A stretch of 64,000 bases of DNA, from the NCBI GenBank assembly GCA_002412545.1, contig DHVG01000002.1:52596-116595 (forward strand). The letters run 5' to 3'. Positions 40,971-51,619 of the stretch are shown here, piece by piece. Under the pieces are notes generated by a model that worked only from the letters and a program-made list of their open reading frames with translations, searched no databases and was not told where the DNA came from. The stretch comes from Elusimicrobia bacterium UBA5214. Lineage in GTDB: Bacteria; Elusimicrobiota; UBA5214. The position numbers and the translations under genes are program-made. Every line of letters begins with the position of its first letter. Within the stretch, counting starts at the first letter, position 1.

Positions 40971-42941
40971 ATGATTACCAGAATGGCCAAAGTAGAAATT
41001 ATTGGTCCCAAGGTACATTTTTTTGATTGTCTTGGTGTTTTACATCATTTAGGTATTCTCCATATTGAACAAGTAGTGCATCGTAGTGAAGAAGAAAAGA
41101 CACTTTTTCGTCCGATGGTTCATGACCCAGAACATGCCGAACAACTTAAACAATTAGAAGGTCTCTCTACCCGGGTCAATTCTACTCTCGCTCATCTTCC
41201 GGCCGAAAAAATTGACCACAGTAAAAAAGAATTACTCTATAAAGAACTTTGGAGAGAAAGCAGTGCGGATATGGCTAAAGAAATTGATAGTGCAATTACC
41301 GGTATGGAGGAACAAATCAGGAATTTAGCCAGTGAAAAATACAATCTGGAAATGGAAATAGCCACCTTGTCAAAATACGAACCGATGCTGGCAAAAATAC
41401 ATCCTTTAACCAGGCATTTAAAAACATATGAAGGTTTTGAATCAATCGCTCTTTTAGTTGACCGTAAATTCAAAGCTGGACTTGATGAATTGAAAGAAGA
41501 ACTGGAAAAAATTACTAAAAAACAATGTGAACTGATCACTGCTGACCTTGACGAAGAAACTACCGGAGCGATTGTAGTTTTCAATCGGCTTTATACTAAA
41601 GCAGTGCACGATTTTCTTTCTTTGGAAAATGTTACCCAGGTGCGTCTGCCGCCGGATTTAGCAAAGATGCATTTTGAGGATGCTTTAGCTACGGTTCGGG
41701 AGAAATCAAAGAATATACCTGTAGAATTGGAAAAAATTAACCGCCAGTTGAAAGAGATATCCGAGAGTTGGTATCTGCGCTTAGTGACCATTGCGGAAAT
41801 ACTGCGGAATAAAGTTGAAGAAATAAAGTTGATTCCCAAATTTGGTGAAACGAATTATGCTTTTGTAATTACTGGCTGGATGCCAAAAAAAGATATACCC
41901 TGGTGTAAGGATACTTTAGAAAAAGAATTTTCCGGTAGGGTTTATCTCCATGAAGTAAAACTTACTTCCCATGAATGGGAAGAGGCACCGGTTGCTCTAA
42001 GTAATCCGAAATTAGTGAAACCATTTGAATTCTTTTATAAACTTGTGGGTATACCCAAATACGGGACAGTTGACCCGACTTTCTTTTTAACTTTCTTTTT
42101 CCCCTTTTTATTTGGAATGATTATTGGTGATACTGGTTACGGGTTGGTTATGCTTTTTACCAGTATCTGGTTAAAGAAAAAATATGTCGGCCGTCCATTT
42201 ACCCAGACATTAGCCAGTATAATGCGTCTCGCATCAATAAGTACAATTATCTGGGGTATTCTTTTCTTTGAACTATTTGGTAATTTAGGAGAAAAAATCA
42301 TCCACGCGTTACATATACCGATGCCCCATTTTGAACTTTTTGGTGTTCTTACTTTACCCTTGTTGCGGGAGAGAGCAATTTTACCGTTACTGGTGATTGC
42401 CATTGCGGTAGGAATACTCCATGTCGGCATCGGATTGATTTTTGGTATCATCAATGGAATACAGGAACATCAACCCAAGCATTCCTTTGAGAAAGCTGGG
42501 TTATTTTCAATATTTGTATTTGGACCTTTAGTTCTTCTCGTGGGGATAATGACTAAAAGTTTCTTAGTTAAAATAGGTGGATTGCTAATTGTTCTCGGAG
42601 TAGGGGCTACTGCCTACGGAGGTAGTGTAAAAGGAATCATCGAAATTTTTGGTACACTAAGTAATATTTTTTCCTACGCTCGTCTTATGGCTTTGGGAGT
42701 AGCCGGAGCGATTCTTGCCAGTGTTTCCAATGAATTGGCCAAAGAAATTGGTGGGATTGGTGGGATGGTTGCTTCGGCTCTGGGTATTTTTTTAGCGGTT
42801 TTCCTGCATTCAATTAATGTGGTTTTACACGGTCTTTCCGCATCAATACATTCGATGCGTTTAAATTTGTTAGAAGCATTTACGAAGTTCTTTGAACCAG
42901 CGAAAAAGGTTTATCAACCTTTTCAGAGAAGCGAAATATAA
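40971..42941 (+). CDS. ntpI: V/A-type ATPase subunit I (a)
   Basis: 656 residues. The N-terminal half is cytoplasmic with coiled coils (about 1-340); the C-terminal half has seven or eight membrane helices. PTFFLTFFFPFLFGMIIGDTGYG (about 365-387) and FSYARLMALGVAGA (about 567-580) with its essential arginine form the ion path next to the proteolipid ring. Length and order match NtpI. Ribosome site AGAAGGGAG upstream. Confidence 0.9.
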   Translation: MITRMAKVEIIGPKVHFFDCLGVLHHLGILHIEQVVHRSEEEKTLFRPMVHDPEHAEQLKQLEGLSTRVNSTLAHLPAEKIDHSKKELLYKELWRESSADMAKEIDSAITGMEEQIRNLASEKYNLEMEIATLSKYEPMLAKIHPLTRHLKTYEGFESIALLVDRKFKAGLDELKEELEKITKKQCELITADLDEETTGAIVVFNRLYTKAVHDFLSLENVTQVRLPPDLAKMHFEDALATVREKSKNIPVELEKINRQLKEISESWYLRLVTIAEILRNKVEEIKLIPKFGETNYAFVITGWMPKKDIPWCKDTLEKEFSGRVYLHEVKLTSHEWEEAPVALSNPKLVKPFEFFYKLVGIPKYGTVDPTFFLTFFFPFLFGMIIGDTGYGLVMLFTSIWLKKKYVGRPFTQTLASIMRLASISTIIWGILFFELFGNLGEKIIHALHIPMPHFELFGVLTLPLLRERAILPLLVIAIAVGILHVGIGLIFGIINGIQEHQPKHSFEKAGLFSIFVFGPLVLLVGIMTKSFLVKIGGLLIVLGVGATAYGGSVKGIIEIFGTLSNIFSYARLMALGVAGAILASVSNELAKEIGGIGGMVASALGIFLAVFLHSINVVLHGLSASIHSMRLNLLEAFTKFFEPAKKVYQPFQRSEI

Positions 42942-43160
42942 ATCCTGAAGAAGAATCTTTGGGAGAACACGCGCAAAAACGCCAAACACCTGTTCTAAAC
43001 CAATTGGTCGCTTATGCTTTCCATCCGCCAGCGGGCGGACTTCAATGACGGAGTGTTTGGGCAGGTGGGCTGTAAACAAGAATAATTGAGAGTATTTTTT
43101 TGGCGCTTTTGCGGTCTTTTTTGTGGAGATTAGTTAGGTTTTTAACAATCTTAAAATAAA
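42942..43160. repeat. Hairpin repeat inside V-ATPase operon
   Basis: Between subunits I and K: CAAACAC ... GTGTTTG arms enclose CCGCC-AGC-GGGCGG. It looks like a repetitive palindromic element rather than a gene. It could stabilise or attenuate the transcript before the proteolipid gene. Confidence 0.45.
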
Positions 43161-43178
43161 AAGGAGGAGGTGATTGAT

Positions 43179-43529
43179 TTGGTAGCAAAAGTATGGAGGA
43201 GATTATCTCTTGCAGTGGGAGCAATGCTGATGGCAGTGCCAGCAGTTTGGGCAGCCGCAGCAGAAACTAAGGAAGCAGTTGCTTTAGCACCGGAAGTTTC
43301 CGCCGTAGCGTGGAAAACGCTCTGGGTTGTACTTGGGGCAATGGGAGCAATTGTTGGTAGTGCTTGGGCAACCGCTTTTGCTCAGGCGAAGATTGGTCCG
43401 GCGGGTGCGGGAGCAATGGCCGAAAAACCGGAAGTCGCTGGGACAGTTTTTATTATGGTCGCTATTCCGGAAACGATGGTCGTGCTTGGTTTCGTTATTG
43501 CGGCAATGATTATTTTGATGGTGAAATAG
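43179..43529 (+). CDS. ntpK: V/A-type ATPase proteolipid subunit K
   Basis: 116 residues from TTG 43179, which follows AAGGAGGAGGTG at the right distance; GTG 43170 would lie inside that site. An N-terminal hydrophobic, signal-like segment (to about 27) is followed by a single proteolipid hairpin: helix WVVLGAMGAIVGSAWATAFA, loop AKIGPAGAGAM and helix IPETMVVLGFVIAAMIILM. The glutamate of PET is the ion-binding residue. One hairpin rather than two makes it an 8-kDa-type ring subunit. E-T, plus Q in the first helix, could allow sodium binding, but coupling ion is not settled. Confidence 0.8.
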   Translation: MVAKVWRRLSLAVGAMLMAVPAVWAAAAETKEAVALAPEVSAVAWKTLWVVLGAMGAIVGSAWATAFAQAKIGPAGAGAMAEKPEVAGTVFIMVAIPETMVVLGFVIAAMIILMVK

Positions 43530-43637
43530 AAAGGAGAAAAAAATCAGTTGATAAGGTGATACGGTGATAAGTTGATAAGTGATAAGTAGAACTTTCCCGT
43601 ATTAACCGATCAACTTATTAACTTATTAACTAAAAAT
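43530..43637. repeat. Degenerate spacer repeats
   Basis: Short units GTTGATAAG/GTGATAAG on one side and CTTATTAAC/CAACTTATT on the other give an imperfect inverted repeat between subunits K and E. Similar word-like spacers occur at 48864-48940 (TAGTAGTAAGTAG), 54249-54280, 57237-57275 and 61985-62085. Confidence 0.5.
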
Positions 43638-44237
43638 ATGGGTTTAGAAGAAATCTTTCAAACTTTGGAGGAGGAAGGACAGAGAGAAAGGGCAGAAGTA
43701 ATTAACAAGGCAAAAGAACAGGAAAAACGAATAATTGAAGAAGGGGAACGAGAAGCAAAAAAAATAAAAGACGAACAAATTGAAAAAATAAGCAGTTCTT
43801 TACGTCGTGAGCAAACTCGTATCCTTAGCGAAGCAAGATTAGCCAATCAAAGAGAAATAGTTAGAACAAAAGAAGAAATCATCTCCAAGGTTTTTACAAT
43901 TGTTAAAGAAAAAACAGCTCGTTTTCGGGAAGAGAGAAACTATCCTACCGTTTTTGAATCCCTATTTGAAGAAACCGTCCGCAATCTCCCTCTGGAAAGG
44001 GTGAAAATTGACTTTTTTATTGATAAGAGGGATACCAATTTAGCGCAAAAAATCTTAACAAAAACAAAAATTAATTACGAACTGTATCCGGATTTGCAAT
44101 GCGCCGGTGGGCTAAAAATAAATGTTGACGGAGGAAAAATTACGATTGTCAATACCTTGGATTTACGACTGGAGAAAGCGATTCAAGTCCTCCAGACCGA
44201 ACTGCTTACTTTACTTTTCCCGGAGAGCAAAAATTAA
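43638..44237 (+). CDS. ntpE: V/A-type ATPase subunit E
   Basis: 199 residues: an N-terminal coiled coil (EEEGQRERAEVINKAKEQE) and a C-terminal globular domain ending with YPDLQCAGGLKINVDGGKI and NTLDLRLEKA, the conserved end of E subunits. Forms the peripheral stalk with the G/H subunit. Gap of three bases to the next gene. Confidence 0.85.
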   Translation: MGLEEIFQTLEEEGQRERAEVINKAKEQEKRIIEEGEREAKKIKDEQIEKISSSLRREQTRILSEARLANQREIVRTKEEIISKVFTIVKEKTARFREERNYPTVFESLFEETVRNLPLERVKIDFFIDKRDTNLAQKILTKTKINYELYPDLQCAGGLKINVDGGKITIVNTLDLRLEKAIQVLQTELLTLLFPESKN

Positions 44238-44240
44238 CCA

Positions 44241-45350
44241 ATGACTTACCAAGTAAAGTTTGAAGATTACGGTTATGCTAATGCTCGTGTGCGCGCGATG
44301 AAATCAGCACTTTTGAGTGAGGATTTTTATGAACACCTGATGAGAATTGATGACCCCAATGCGATTTTGGAAACTTTAGAGAAAACACCGTATAAAACAG
44401 AAATTGAAGAAGTAGCATTGCTGAAAACAACTACTTCCGAAATAATTGATGAAGCATTGAAAAGAAATGTTGCTAAAACTTTCAATAAGGTAGCAACTTT
44501 TGTTGCCGGTGAGGCCGGGAAATTGGTGAAAGTGCTTCTTGCGCGCTGGGATTTACATAATCTGAAAACAATCCTGCGGGGTAAACACATTGGTGCGAAC
44601 GAAGACGAAATTAGAGAAGGTCTTATCCCGGCAGGTGAACTTAATGAAGCTTTACTCAATGAATTGGTGCGGGCGATAGATGTTGCGAGTATCGTTGACC
44701 TTTTAGCCACCTGGGGGATAACCTATGCCCGTCCCTTAGTTGAGAATTTACCCCGCTATTTAGCTAAAAAAGAACTTCTAACTTTAGAAATTGCTTTGGA
44801 TAAGTTCTACTACGAACAGGTTGCGCGGCAATCTCGCGGTGATTCACTGCATGCACGAATAGTTCACGACTTGATGATTATGGAAATTGATATCCGTAAT
44901 TTGGTCACTTTGCTTCGTTTGCAGGGAGTGAAATTTGAACTTAAGGGTGAAAAGGCAGAAGTTGAAAAACAGGTGAAAGAACAGATTGAGGTACTTTTTG
45001 TTCCGGGAGGTAAAGAAATAAAACTTGCCGATTTTATTAATTTAGCACGGAAGAAAGATGTAGAAGCGATATTAAAACATTTACGGAATACTTCTTATGG
45101 AAGTATTTTACGCAGTGGTATGGAACGGTATAAAGAAACCAATTCTCTCTCAATCTTAGAAAGGAAATTGGAAGAATATTTAGCCCAGAAAGCAATCAGT
45201 ACCTATCGTAAAGGACCGCTTTGTATCGGGATAATTGTCGGCTACCTCTGGATGAAATTTAGAGAAGTGGTAAATTTACGCATTATTACTCGTTGTAAAA
45301 TTATGGGTGTACCGGAGAGAAAAATCCGGGAGGAATTAATCTTTGTTTAA
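44241..45350 (+). CDS. ntpC: V/A-type ATPase subunit C (d)
   Basis: 369 residues, all helical, with YGYANARVRAMKSALL near the start and RWDLHNLKTILRGKHIG near 95-111, both typical of the C/d subunit that links the central stalk to the proteolipid ring. The C-terminus IIVGYLWMKFREVVNLRII is strongly conserved. Overlaps the F gene by eight bases. Confidence 0.85.
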   Translation: MTYQVKFEDYGYANARVRAMKSALLSEDFYEHLMRIDDPNAILETLEKTPYKTEIEEVALLKTTTSEIIDEALKRNVAKTFNKVATFVAGEAGKLVKVLLARWDLHNLKTILRGKHIGANEDEIREGLIPAGELNEALLNELVRAIDVASIVDLLATWGITYARPLVENLPRYLAKKELLTLEIALDKFYYEQVARQSRGDSLHARIVHDLMIMEIDIRNLVTLLRLQGVKFELKGEKAEVEKQVKEQIEVLFVPGGKEIKLADFINLARKKDVEAILKHLRNTSYGSILRSGMERYKETNSLSILERKLEEYLAQKAISTYRKGPLCIGIIVGYLWMKFREVVNLRIITRCKIMGVPERKIREELIFV

Positions 45351-45675
45351 ATTAACAATTCTTACTGACCCGGATACGGCTACCGGATTTAAATTATCCG
45401 GGGTAGATACTTATATTGCCAATGACCCCATGGAAGCAAGAAAGGTGCTCAATACTTTAATTAACGAAGATACCACGGGGATAATTGCGATAAATGAAGA
45501 ATTTCTTAATGCGGTTGATGACCGCACCAGACAAAAAATTGATAATTTATACCGTCCAATAGTTGTCCCTTTACCGGTAAAAAAGAAAGTGATGCTCGCT
45601 GAAGAAAGGAGAGCATATCTTTCCCGTCTTATTCGCCGGGCAGTCGGTTTTGATTTAACTCTAAGGAGAAAATAA
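45343..45675 (+). CDS. ntpG: V/A-type ATPase subunit F
   Basis: 110 residues from TTG 45343. DPDTATGFKLSGVDTY and the TTGIIAINEEF strand match the Rossmann-like F subunit of the central stalk. The overlap with the C gene and the short gap to A support the operon order. Confidence 0.8.
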   Translation: MFKLTILTDPDTATGFKLSGVDTYIANDPMEARKVLNTLINEDTTGIIAINEEFLNAVDDRTRQKIDNLYRPIVVPLPVKKKVMLAEERRAYLSRLIRRAVGFDLTLRRK

Positions 45676-45693
45676 AAAGGGGTAGAGTAAAAA

Positions 45694-47445
45694 ATGTTAA
45701 AAGGTTTAATTGCTAAAATTTCCGGACCGGTAGTTATTGCTAAAGAAATGCGTGGAGCAAAGATGTATGATGTGGTAAAAGTAGGTAGATTAGGTTTAAT
45801 CGGTGAAATTATTCGTCTTGACGAAGACCAGGCAACAATCCAGGTTTACGAAGATACTTCCGGGTTAGTAGTTGGTGAAGATGTAACCAGCACGGAACAA
45901 CCTTTATTGATTGAGTTGGGACCGGGCTTGCTTAGTTCGGTATATGACGGTATTCAGCGACGCTTGCCCGAACTTTTCCAGGAACATGGTTCCTATATTA
46001 CCCGAGGAGTAAGCACTTATGCTTTACCCCGAGATAAAAAATGGGGTTTCATCCCGACGGTTAAAAAAGGTGAACATCTCACTGGAGGCGATGCAGTTGG
46101 CTATGTAATGGAAACGGAAACGATTAAACATAAAATAATGGTACCTCCGGGTGTAGAAGGTGAAATAAAAGAAATTTATCAAGGAGAATTTACTGTTACT
46201 GATGTGGTGGCAGTATTGAATAACGGTGTAGAGATTAAACTGATGCAAGCTTGGCCAGCACGGGTGGGCAGACCTTATAAAAAGAAACTTGACCCGGATT
46301 CACTTTTTGTATCCGGACAGCGAATAATTGATACTTTCTTTCCGGTTCCCCAGGGAGGGAATGCAATTATCCCGGGTGGATTCGGCACCGGGAAGACAGT
46401 CATGGAGCAGACCTTAGCTAAATGGTCAGAAGCAGATATTATTATTTATGTAGGTTGTGGTGAACGGGGTAATGAAATGACCGAAGTATTGGTTGAATTT
46501 CCCGAACTTATTGACCCGCGGACAAAAAAACCTTTGATTCAAAGGACAGTTTTAGTAGCGAATACTTCCAATATGCCGGTAGCCGCAAGAGAAGCGTCAA
46601 TTTATACTGGTATTACTTTAGCCGAATATTATCGGGATATGGGTTACCGGGTAGCTTTGATGGCTGATTCTACCAGTCGTTGGGGAGAAGCATTAAGAGA
46701 AGTATCCGGAAGAATGGAAGAGATGCCCGGTGAGGAAGGTTATCCGGCATATTTAGCTACCAGGTTAAGCAATTTTTATGAACGTAGCGGAAGGGTCATT
46801 TGTAGTGGTTCCAAAGAAGAGCGAACCGGTTCGGTAACCGTGGTCGGTGCAGTTTCACCGCCGGGTGGTGATTTTTCCGAACCGATGACCCAGAATTCTT
46901 TAAGAATTACCGGCACTTTCTGGGCTTTAGATACCGATTTAGCCCATCGGCGACATTTCCCGGCAATAAGTTGGTTAAAAAGTTATTCCTTGTATTTACC
47001 TTTAATCCAGGATTGGGCAAGAGCGAATATTGCCTCAGATTGGAAAGAAACACGGGATAAAGCGATGGCAATACTGCAGGAAGAGACCGAACTGCAGGAG
47101 ATTGTGCAACTGGTTGGACCGGATGCTTTACCGGAAGATAAAAAATTGGTCTTAGAAGTTGCCCGGATGTTGCGTGAAGATTATTTGCAGCAGTTTGCTT
47201 TCCATGAAATTGACGGTTTTTGTCCACCAATAAAACAGTACTGGATGCTGAGAGTTATTCTTAACTACTATGGATTATCTTTAGAGGCATTACGGCGTGG
47301 TGTAGTTTTGCACCAGATACTCGGTTTACCTTTGAAGACGGAAATTTCACGAATGAAAGAATTACCTTTAGATAAAGCAGTAGATAATTTGAAAGATATT
47401 AACGAACGAGTTACCAAAGAAATAACGATTCTGGAGGCAATGTAA
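45694..47445 (+). CDS. ntpA: V/A-type ATPase catalytic subunit A
   Basis: 583 residues. P-loop GGFGTGKTV (near 228-236), [14 protein letters not shown], and the [14 protein letters not shown] segment identify the catalytic A subunit, including its non-homologous insertion (about 110-190). Length fits the family. The preceding ribosome site is a weak AAAGGGG. Confidence 0.92.
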   Translation: MLKGLIAKISGPVVIAKEMRGAKMYDVVKVGRLGLIGEIIRLDEDQATIQVYEDTSGLVVGEDVTSTEQPLLIELGPGLLSSVYDGIQRRLPELFQEHGSYITRGVSTYALPRDKKWGFIPTVKKGEHLTGGDAVGYVMETETIKHKIMVPPGVEGEIKEIYQGEFTVTDVVAVLNNGVEIKLMQAWPARVGRPYKKKLDPDSLFVSGQRIIDTFFPVPQGGNAIIPGGFGTGKTVMEQTLAKWSEADIIIYVGCGERGNEMTEVLVEFPELIDPRTKKPLIQRTVLVANTSNMPVAAREASIYTGITLAEYYRDMGYRVALMADSTSRWGEALREVSGRMEEMPGEEGYPAYLATRLSNFYERSGRVICSGSKEERTGSVTVVGAVSPPGGDFSEPMTQNSLRITGTFWALDTDLAHRRHFPAISWLKSYSLYLPLIQDWARANIASDWKETRDKAMAILQEETELQEIVQLVGPDALPEDKKLVLEVARMLREDYLQQFAFHEIDGFCPPIKQYWMLRVILNYYGLSLEALRRGVVLHQILGLPLKTEISRMKELPLDKAVDNLKDINERVTKEITILEAM

Positions 47446-47447
47446 CA

Positions 47448-48863
47448 ATGGAACAAATAACGCAGATTTCTTTAATTGATGTTGACTACAGTACAATCAA
47501 TTCAGTTACCGGACCATTAATTTTTGTTGAAGGTGTGCATGATGTCGCCTATGGTGAAATGGTAGAGTTAGTTTCTCCAGTTGGTGAGAAGAGAACCGGG
47601 CAGGTCTTAGAAGTTACCGAAAAGATGGCTTTAGTCCAGGTATTTGAAGGAACTCAAGGGTTAGATGCAAAAAAAACGAGAGTAAAATTTAAGGGTGAAG
47701 TAGCAAAAATTGATACTTCGGTAGAACTTTTAGGTCGTGTCCTGAATGGTATTGGTGAACCGATTGACGGCGGACCGAAGGTCTTACCGGAAAAAAGGTT
47801 ACCGATTATTGGTTCACCGATTAATCCATCGGCACGGGATGCACCACGAGATTTTATCCAAACTGGTATATCGGCAATTGATGGATTAAACACACTGGTG
47901 CGGGGACAAAAATTGCCAATCTTTTCCGGAGCTGGTCTTCCGGCGAATGAAATTACTGCTCAGATTATTAACCAAGCGAAAGTGCGCGGTGAAGCGGAAG
48001 AATTTGCCATTGTTTTTGGAGCGATGGGTATCACTCATCGGGAAGCAAGTTTCTTTGAACATAGTTTTGCCCGGACTGGTGCTTTAAGGAGGGTGGTCTT
48101 CTTTCTTAATCTTGCTGATGACCCAACCATTGAACGGATTGTTACCCCGCGTTGTGCGTTAACCGTTGCTGAATTTCTTGCGTTTGAATATGAAATGCAA
48201 GTGTTAGTTATTCTCACTGATATGACCAACTATTGCGAAGCATTGAGAGAAATTTCTACTGCTCGTGAGGAAGTGCCGGGTCGGCGCGGGTATCCGGGTT
48301 ATATGTATACCGACTTAGCTACAATTTATGAACGTGCCGGAAGAGTCAAAGGAAAAAAAGGTTCAATTACGCAATTACTCATTTTGACGATGCCGGATGA
48401 CGATATTACTCATCCAATACCGGATTTAACCGGTTACATTACCGAAGGGCAACTGGTACTTTCCCGTCACTTACACCGACGGGGTATCCTTCCACCATTT
48501 GATGTTTTACCTTGTCTCTCCCGCTTGATGAACCTCGGTATTGGTGCCGGGAAAACCCGGGAAGACCATCGCGGTGTAGCTAACCAACTTTATGCGGCTT
48601 ATGCTAAGGGAAGAGATTTACGGCGTTTGGTAGCAATTATCGGTGAAGAGGCACTTTCCGAACTTGACCGTAAATATTTAAAATTTGCTGATGATTTTGA
48701 AAAGAATTTTATTGCCCAAGGAGCGGATGAAGACCGCAGTATTGAAAGAACATTAGGAATTGGCTGGGAATTACTGTCAGTTTTACCAACTGAAGAATTG
48801 AAACAAGTTAAAAGAGAACATATTGAGAAATATTATCCCAAGAAAACTGCAGTCAGTAGTTAG
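47448..48863 (+). CDS. ntpB: V/A-type ATPase regulatory subunit B
   Basis: 471 residues. [11 protein letters not shown] takes the place of a P-loop (degenerate, as expected in B), and [24 protein letters not shown] is the family signature. Starts two bases after the stop of subunit A. Confidence 0.92.
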   Translation: MEQITQISLIDVDYSTINSVTGPLIFVEGVHDVAYGEMVELVSPVGEKRTGQVLEVTEKMALVQVFEGTQGLDAKKTRVKFKGEVAKIDTSVELLGRVLNGIGEPIDGGPKVLPEKRLPIIGSPINPSARDAPRDFIQTGISAIDGLNTLVRGQKLPIFSGAGLPANEITAQIINQAKVRGEAEEFAIVFGAMGITHREASFFEHSFARTGALRRVVFFLNLADDPTIERIVTPRCALTVAEFLAFEYEMQVLVILTDMTNYCEALREISTAREEVPGRRGYPGYMYTDLATIYERAGRVKGKKGSITQLLILTMPDDDITHPIPDLTGYITEGQLVLSRHLHRRGILPPFDVLPCLSRLMNLGIGAGKTREDHRGVANQLYAAYAKGRDLRRLVAIIGEEALSELDRKYLKFADDFEKNFIAQGADEDRSIERTLGIGWELLSVLPTEELKQVKREHIEKYYPKKTAVSS

Positions 48864-48950
48864 TAGTAAGTAGGTAGTAGTTAGTAGAGAGTAGCGAGTA
48901 GTAAGTAGAGAGTAAGAAATTCATAACTCATAACTTATAATTGTAATCCT

Positions 48951-49610
48951 ATGGCAGAAGTAAGTCCAACCAGGTCAGAACTTATAAAATTAAAATTACA
49001 GATTGCTCTTGCTCAGCAAGGTTGTAATCTCTTAAAAGAGAAACGTGATGCGCTCCTGGTAGAGTTTATGGCGGTAATGGATGAAACTTTGCGCTTGAGT
49101 TCTCTGCTGGAAAGAGCGGTAGCGAATGCGCAGTATGCCTTAACCGTAGCGAAAGCAGTTGACGGTGGAGTTACGGTCAAATCAGTGGCTTTAGCCACAA
49201 AAGGTGAAATAACCATTGACCTTAGTGGAACAAAAATTATGGGTGTAGCGATACCGGTGGTGCAAAAGAAATATTCACCAGTGCGTTCACTTTTGACTCG
49301 GGGTTATAGTGTTACTGGTGCAAGCAGTAGAATTGATGAAACTGCAGAAAATTTTGAAAAAGTTTTAGATATTTTAATTGAGAATGCCGATGTAGAGACA
49401 CGACTGAAACGGCTTGGTGATGAAATTCAAAAAACAAACCGCCGAGTAAATGCTTTAGAGCAGATAGTTATTCCGGAAACACAAAAACAGATGAAATATA
49501 TCCGGATGACCTTAGAAGAAAGAGCACGGGAAGACCTTTTCCGTTTAAAAAGAGTAAAAAGAAAACTTGAATTGAAAAAGTTAGCAATGGAGGAGAAAGT
49601 CCAAGCTTAG
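48951..49610 (+). CDS. ntpD: V/A-type ATPase subunit D
   Basis: 219 residues of central-stalk coiled coil. SPTRSELIKLKLQIALAQQG at the start and KTNRRVNALEQIVIPE (about 163-178) are the signature of subunit D. The upstream spacer (48864-48940) is made of TAGTAG-type repeats. Last gene of the operon. Confidence 0.88.
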   Translation: MAEVSPTRSELIKLKLQIALAQQGCNLLKEKRDALLVEFMAVMDETLRLSSLLERAVANAQYALTVAKAVDGGVTVKSVALATKGEITIDLSGTKIMGVAIPVVQKKYSPVRSLLTRGYSVTGASSRIDETAENFEKVLDILIENADVETRLKRLGDEIQKTNRRVNALEQIVIPETQKQMKYIRMTLEERAREDLFRLKRVKRKLELKKLAMEEKVQA

Positions 49611-49942
49611 GTTGGGATTTTCTTGATGATTTTATAAATTTCGTCCAGACCGGTTGAACCAATTTTTTTATGTTCCATAATTTCGTGGCCGATCTGGATA
49701 ATTTTTTTTGTATCTTCAAGAGTAGTAGAGCTGAAAGCTAAATTGTCCCATTCGTTACGACCGATGAATGCCCAGACTTCACCAAGTGACCACTGAATTA
49801 CTTCAATATCCGAAAGGGTTAGTCTTATCCAATCCGTACCAAGATTCTGACGGATTTTTTCAATTGCTCGTTCTACGGCACGTCCTTTACGCAACTGGAA
49901 TGAACGCATCCCTACTTCTTCTTCAGTTACATCTTTTGGCAT
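49607..49942 (-). CDS. Unknown 111-residue protein
   Basis: Convergent with subunit D and overlapping its end by four bases. A soluble, mostly helical protein with WIRLTLSDIEVIQWSLGEVWAFIGR in the middle. AGGAGAAAAAAA precedes the start. Family not recognised. No clear link to the ATPase beyond position. Confidence 0.6.
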   Translation of the reverse strand: MPKDVTEEEVGMRSFQLRKGRAVERAIEKIRQNLGTDWIRLTLSDIEVIQWSLGEVWAFIGRNEWDNLAFSSTTLEDTKKIIQIGHEIMEHKKIGSTGLDEIYKIIKKIPT

Positions 49943-49961
49943 TTTTTTTCTCCTTCACCCT

Positions 49962-49998
49962 CACCTCTTTCCTCTCCCCTTGAGGGAGAGGATGAAGA
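49962..49998. repeat. CCTCTCCC/GGGAGAGG palindrome
   Basis: CTCTCCCCTTGAGGGAGAG with flanking CCTCACC and GAAGAAGAGGGG forms a strong hairpin just upstream of the 49942 start. It looks like a dispersed palindromic repeat. Confidence 0.4.
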
Positions 49999-50089
49999 AG
50001 AGGGGTAAATCAGTTGTTCTTTATTGAATTTAGTGTTAATTAGTTTAGCAGATTTTATTTTTCTTGTCAACCCTACTACAAATGACTAA

Positions 50090-50434
50090 ATGGAAAAGAA
50101 TAAAATTGTCAAAATTACAATCATTACGGTAGTAAGTGTGGTTATCCTTCTTTTGGGTATGCTCACCGGAAAATTATTCTTTACTTCCGGATTAGTTATC
50201 GGGTTATTACTGGGTGTGTTCAATATGCGCTTGTTCATTTATACGACATTTCGTGGCTTGCAGTATGAAACTCGCGGGAAAATGCGTCGTTATTATTTTC
50301 TTACTAATCTTGCCAAATATGCGGTAATTGTTCTCTTTATCTATCTAATCGTAGCCACCAAAAAGATTAGTCTCGTCGGAATTATTTTTGGTTTAATTTT
50401 AAGTGTTTTCTTACTCCTTTCCGGAATTTATTAA
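50090..50434 (+). CDS. Small four-helix membrane protein, ATP synthase I-like
   Basis: 114 residues with four membrane helices. The layout (two helices, a basic cytoplasmic loop YETRGKMRRYYFLTNL, two more helices) resembles AtpI-like proteins that sit beside ATP synthase operons. Located 480 bases after subunit D. The family match is weak, so the role is inferred. Confidence 0.5.
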   Translation: MEKNKIVKITIITVVSVVILLLGMLTGKLFFTSGLVIGLLLGVFNMRLFIYTTFRGLQYETRGKMRRYYFLTNLAKYAVIVLFIYLIVATKKISLVGIIFGLILSVFLLLSGIY

Positions 50435-50572
50435 GAAAACTTTCCTCTCTTCTTGATTTTCCCAACCCGATTTAGTATTATATCCTTAGTAAACAATGAA
50501 TTAAACAAATGAGAGCAAATTATCCGAATTAAGCAATCTTTTTGCCTCTATTCGCTTTATTCGGTTATCAAT

Positions 50573-51619
50573 ATGATTAAAACTTCTTCTTTTCTTAAAG
50601 CCTGTCGGAGAGAAAAAACTGATTTTACGCCAGTATGGTTAATGCGTCAGGCCGGGAGGTATCTGCCGGAATACCGAAAAATTCGCCAGAAAATGTCTTT
50701 TCTTAAAATGTGTAAAACACCGGAAATTGCGGTAGAAGTTACTCTCCAACCGCTAAAAAGACTTAATCTGGACGCGGCAATCCTTTTTGCTGATATTCTT
50801 CTGCCTTTGGAAGTAATCGGGATAAAGTTTGAGATTACCGATAAGGAAGGAGTGAAGATTAATCCTTTAAATAAAATAAAAGAAATTAAGGCATTAAAAA
50901 TAAATGCTCCGGAAGAGAAACTTTATTTTGTAGTAGAGACAATAAAAATACTTCATCGTGAACTTGCCGGTAAAGTGCCGTTGATTGGTTTTTCCGGTGC
51001 ACCGTTTACTTTAGCCAGTTATCTTATTGAAGGGGGACATTCACAAAATTATTTAAAAACAAAAAAATTGATGTACCAGAAACCGAAAATTTGGCAGATG
51101 TTGATGACTGTACTTGCTCAATTAGTAATTGAATATCTAAAAATGCAAATCAATGCCGGTGTCCAAGCAATCCAAATTTTTGACTCCTGGGTTGGTTGTT
51201 TAGCTCCTAATGACTATCGGCAATATGTCCTTCCGTATTCAAAAAAAATATTTACTGAATTGGGAAGATTAGGTATCCCTCTGATACATTTTGCTACTGG
51301 TTCCGCAGGCTTACTGGAATTGATGAGAAATGCAGGTGGCGATGTCAGAGGTAATTACCTCATCGGTATTGATTGGCGGATTAATCTTGATGCGGCATGG
51401 AAAAGAATTGGTTACGATGTCGGTATTCAAGGTAATCTTGACCCAGCAGTACTTTTTGCTCCAAAAAAAGAAATCAAAAAAAGAGTTAAAGATATTTTAA
51501 CCCGTGCGGATAACCGTCCCGGACATATTTTTAATCTCGGACACGGTGTTTTACCGAATACACCGGTAGATAGTGTAATTTTTCTCGTCGATACGGTACA
51601 TAAACTAAGTCAACGATGA
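50573..51619 (+). CDS. hemE: Uroporphyrinogen decarboxylase
   Basis: 348 residues. PVWLMRQAGRYLPEYR (about 20-35) is the HemE active-site signature, and PLIGFSGAPFTLASYLIEGG (about 138-157) is the second conserved segment, with FDSWVG and FNLGHGVLPNTPVD later. Converts uroporphyrinogen III to coproporphyrinogen III. Its stop overlaps the hemH start, so these haem genes form an operon. Confidence 0.92.
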   Translation: MIKTSSFLKACRREKTDFTPVWLMRQAGRYLPEYRKIRQKMSFLKMCKTPEIAVEVTLQPLKRLNLDAAILFADILLPLEVIGIKFEITDKEGVKINPLNKIKEIKALKINAPEEKLYFVVETIKILHRELAGKVPLIGFSGAPFTLASYLIEGGHSQNYLKTKKLMYQKPKIWQMLMTVLAQLVIEYLKMQINAGVQAIQIFDSWVGCLAPNDYRQYVLPYSKKIFTELGRLGIPLIHFATGSAGLLELMRNAGGDVRGNYLIGIDWRINLDAAWKRIGYDVGIQGNLDPAVLFAPKKEIKKRVKDILTRADNRPGHIFNLGHGVLPNTPVDSVIFLVDTVHKLSQR

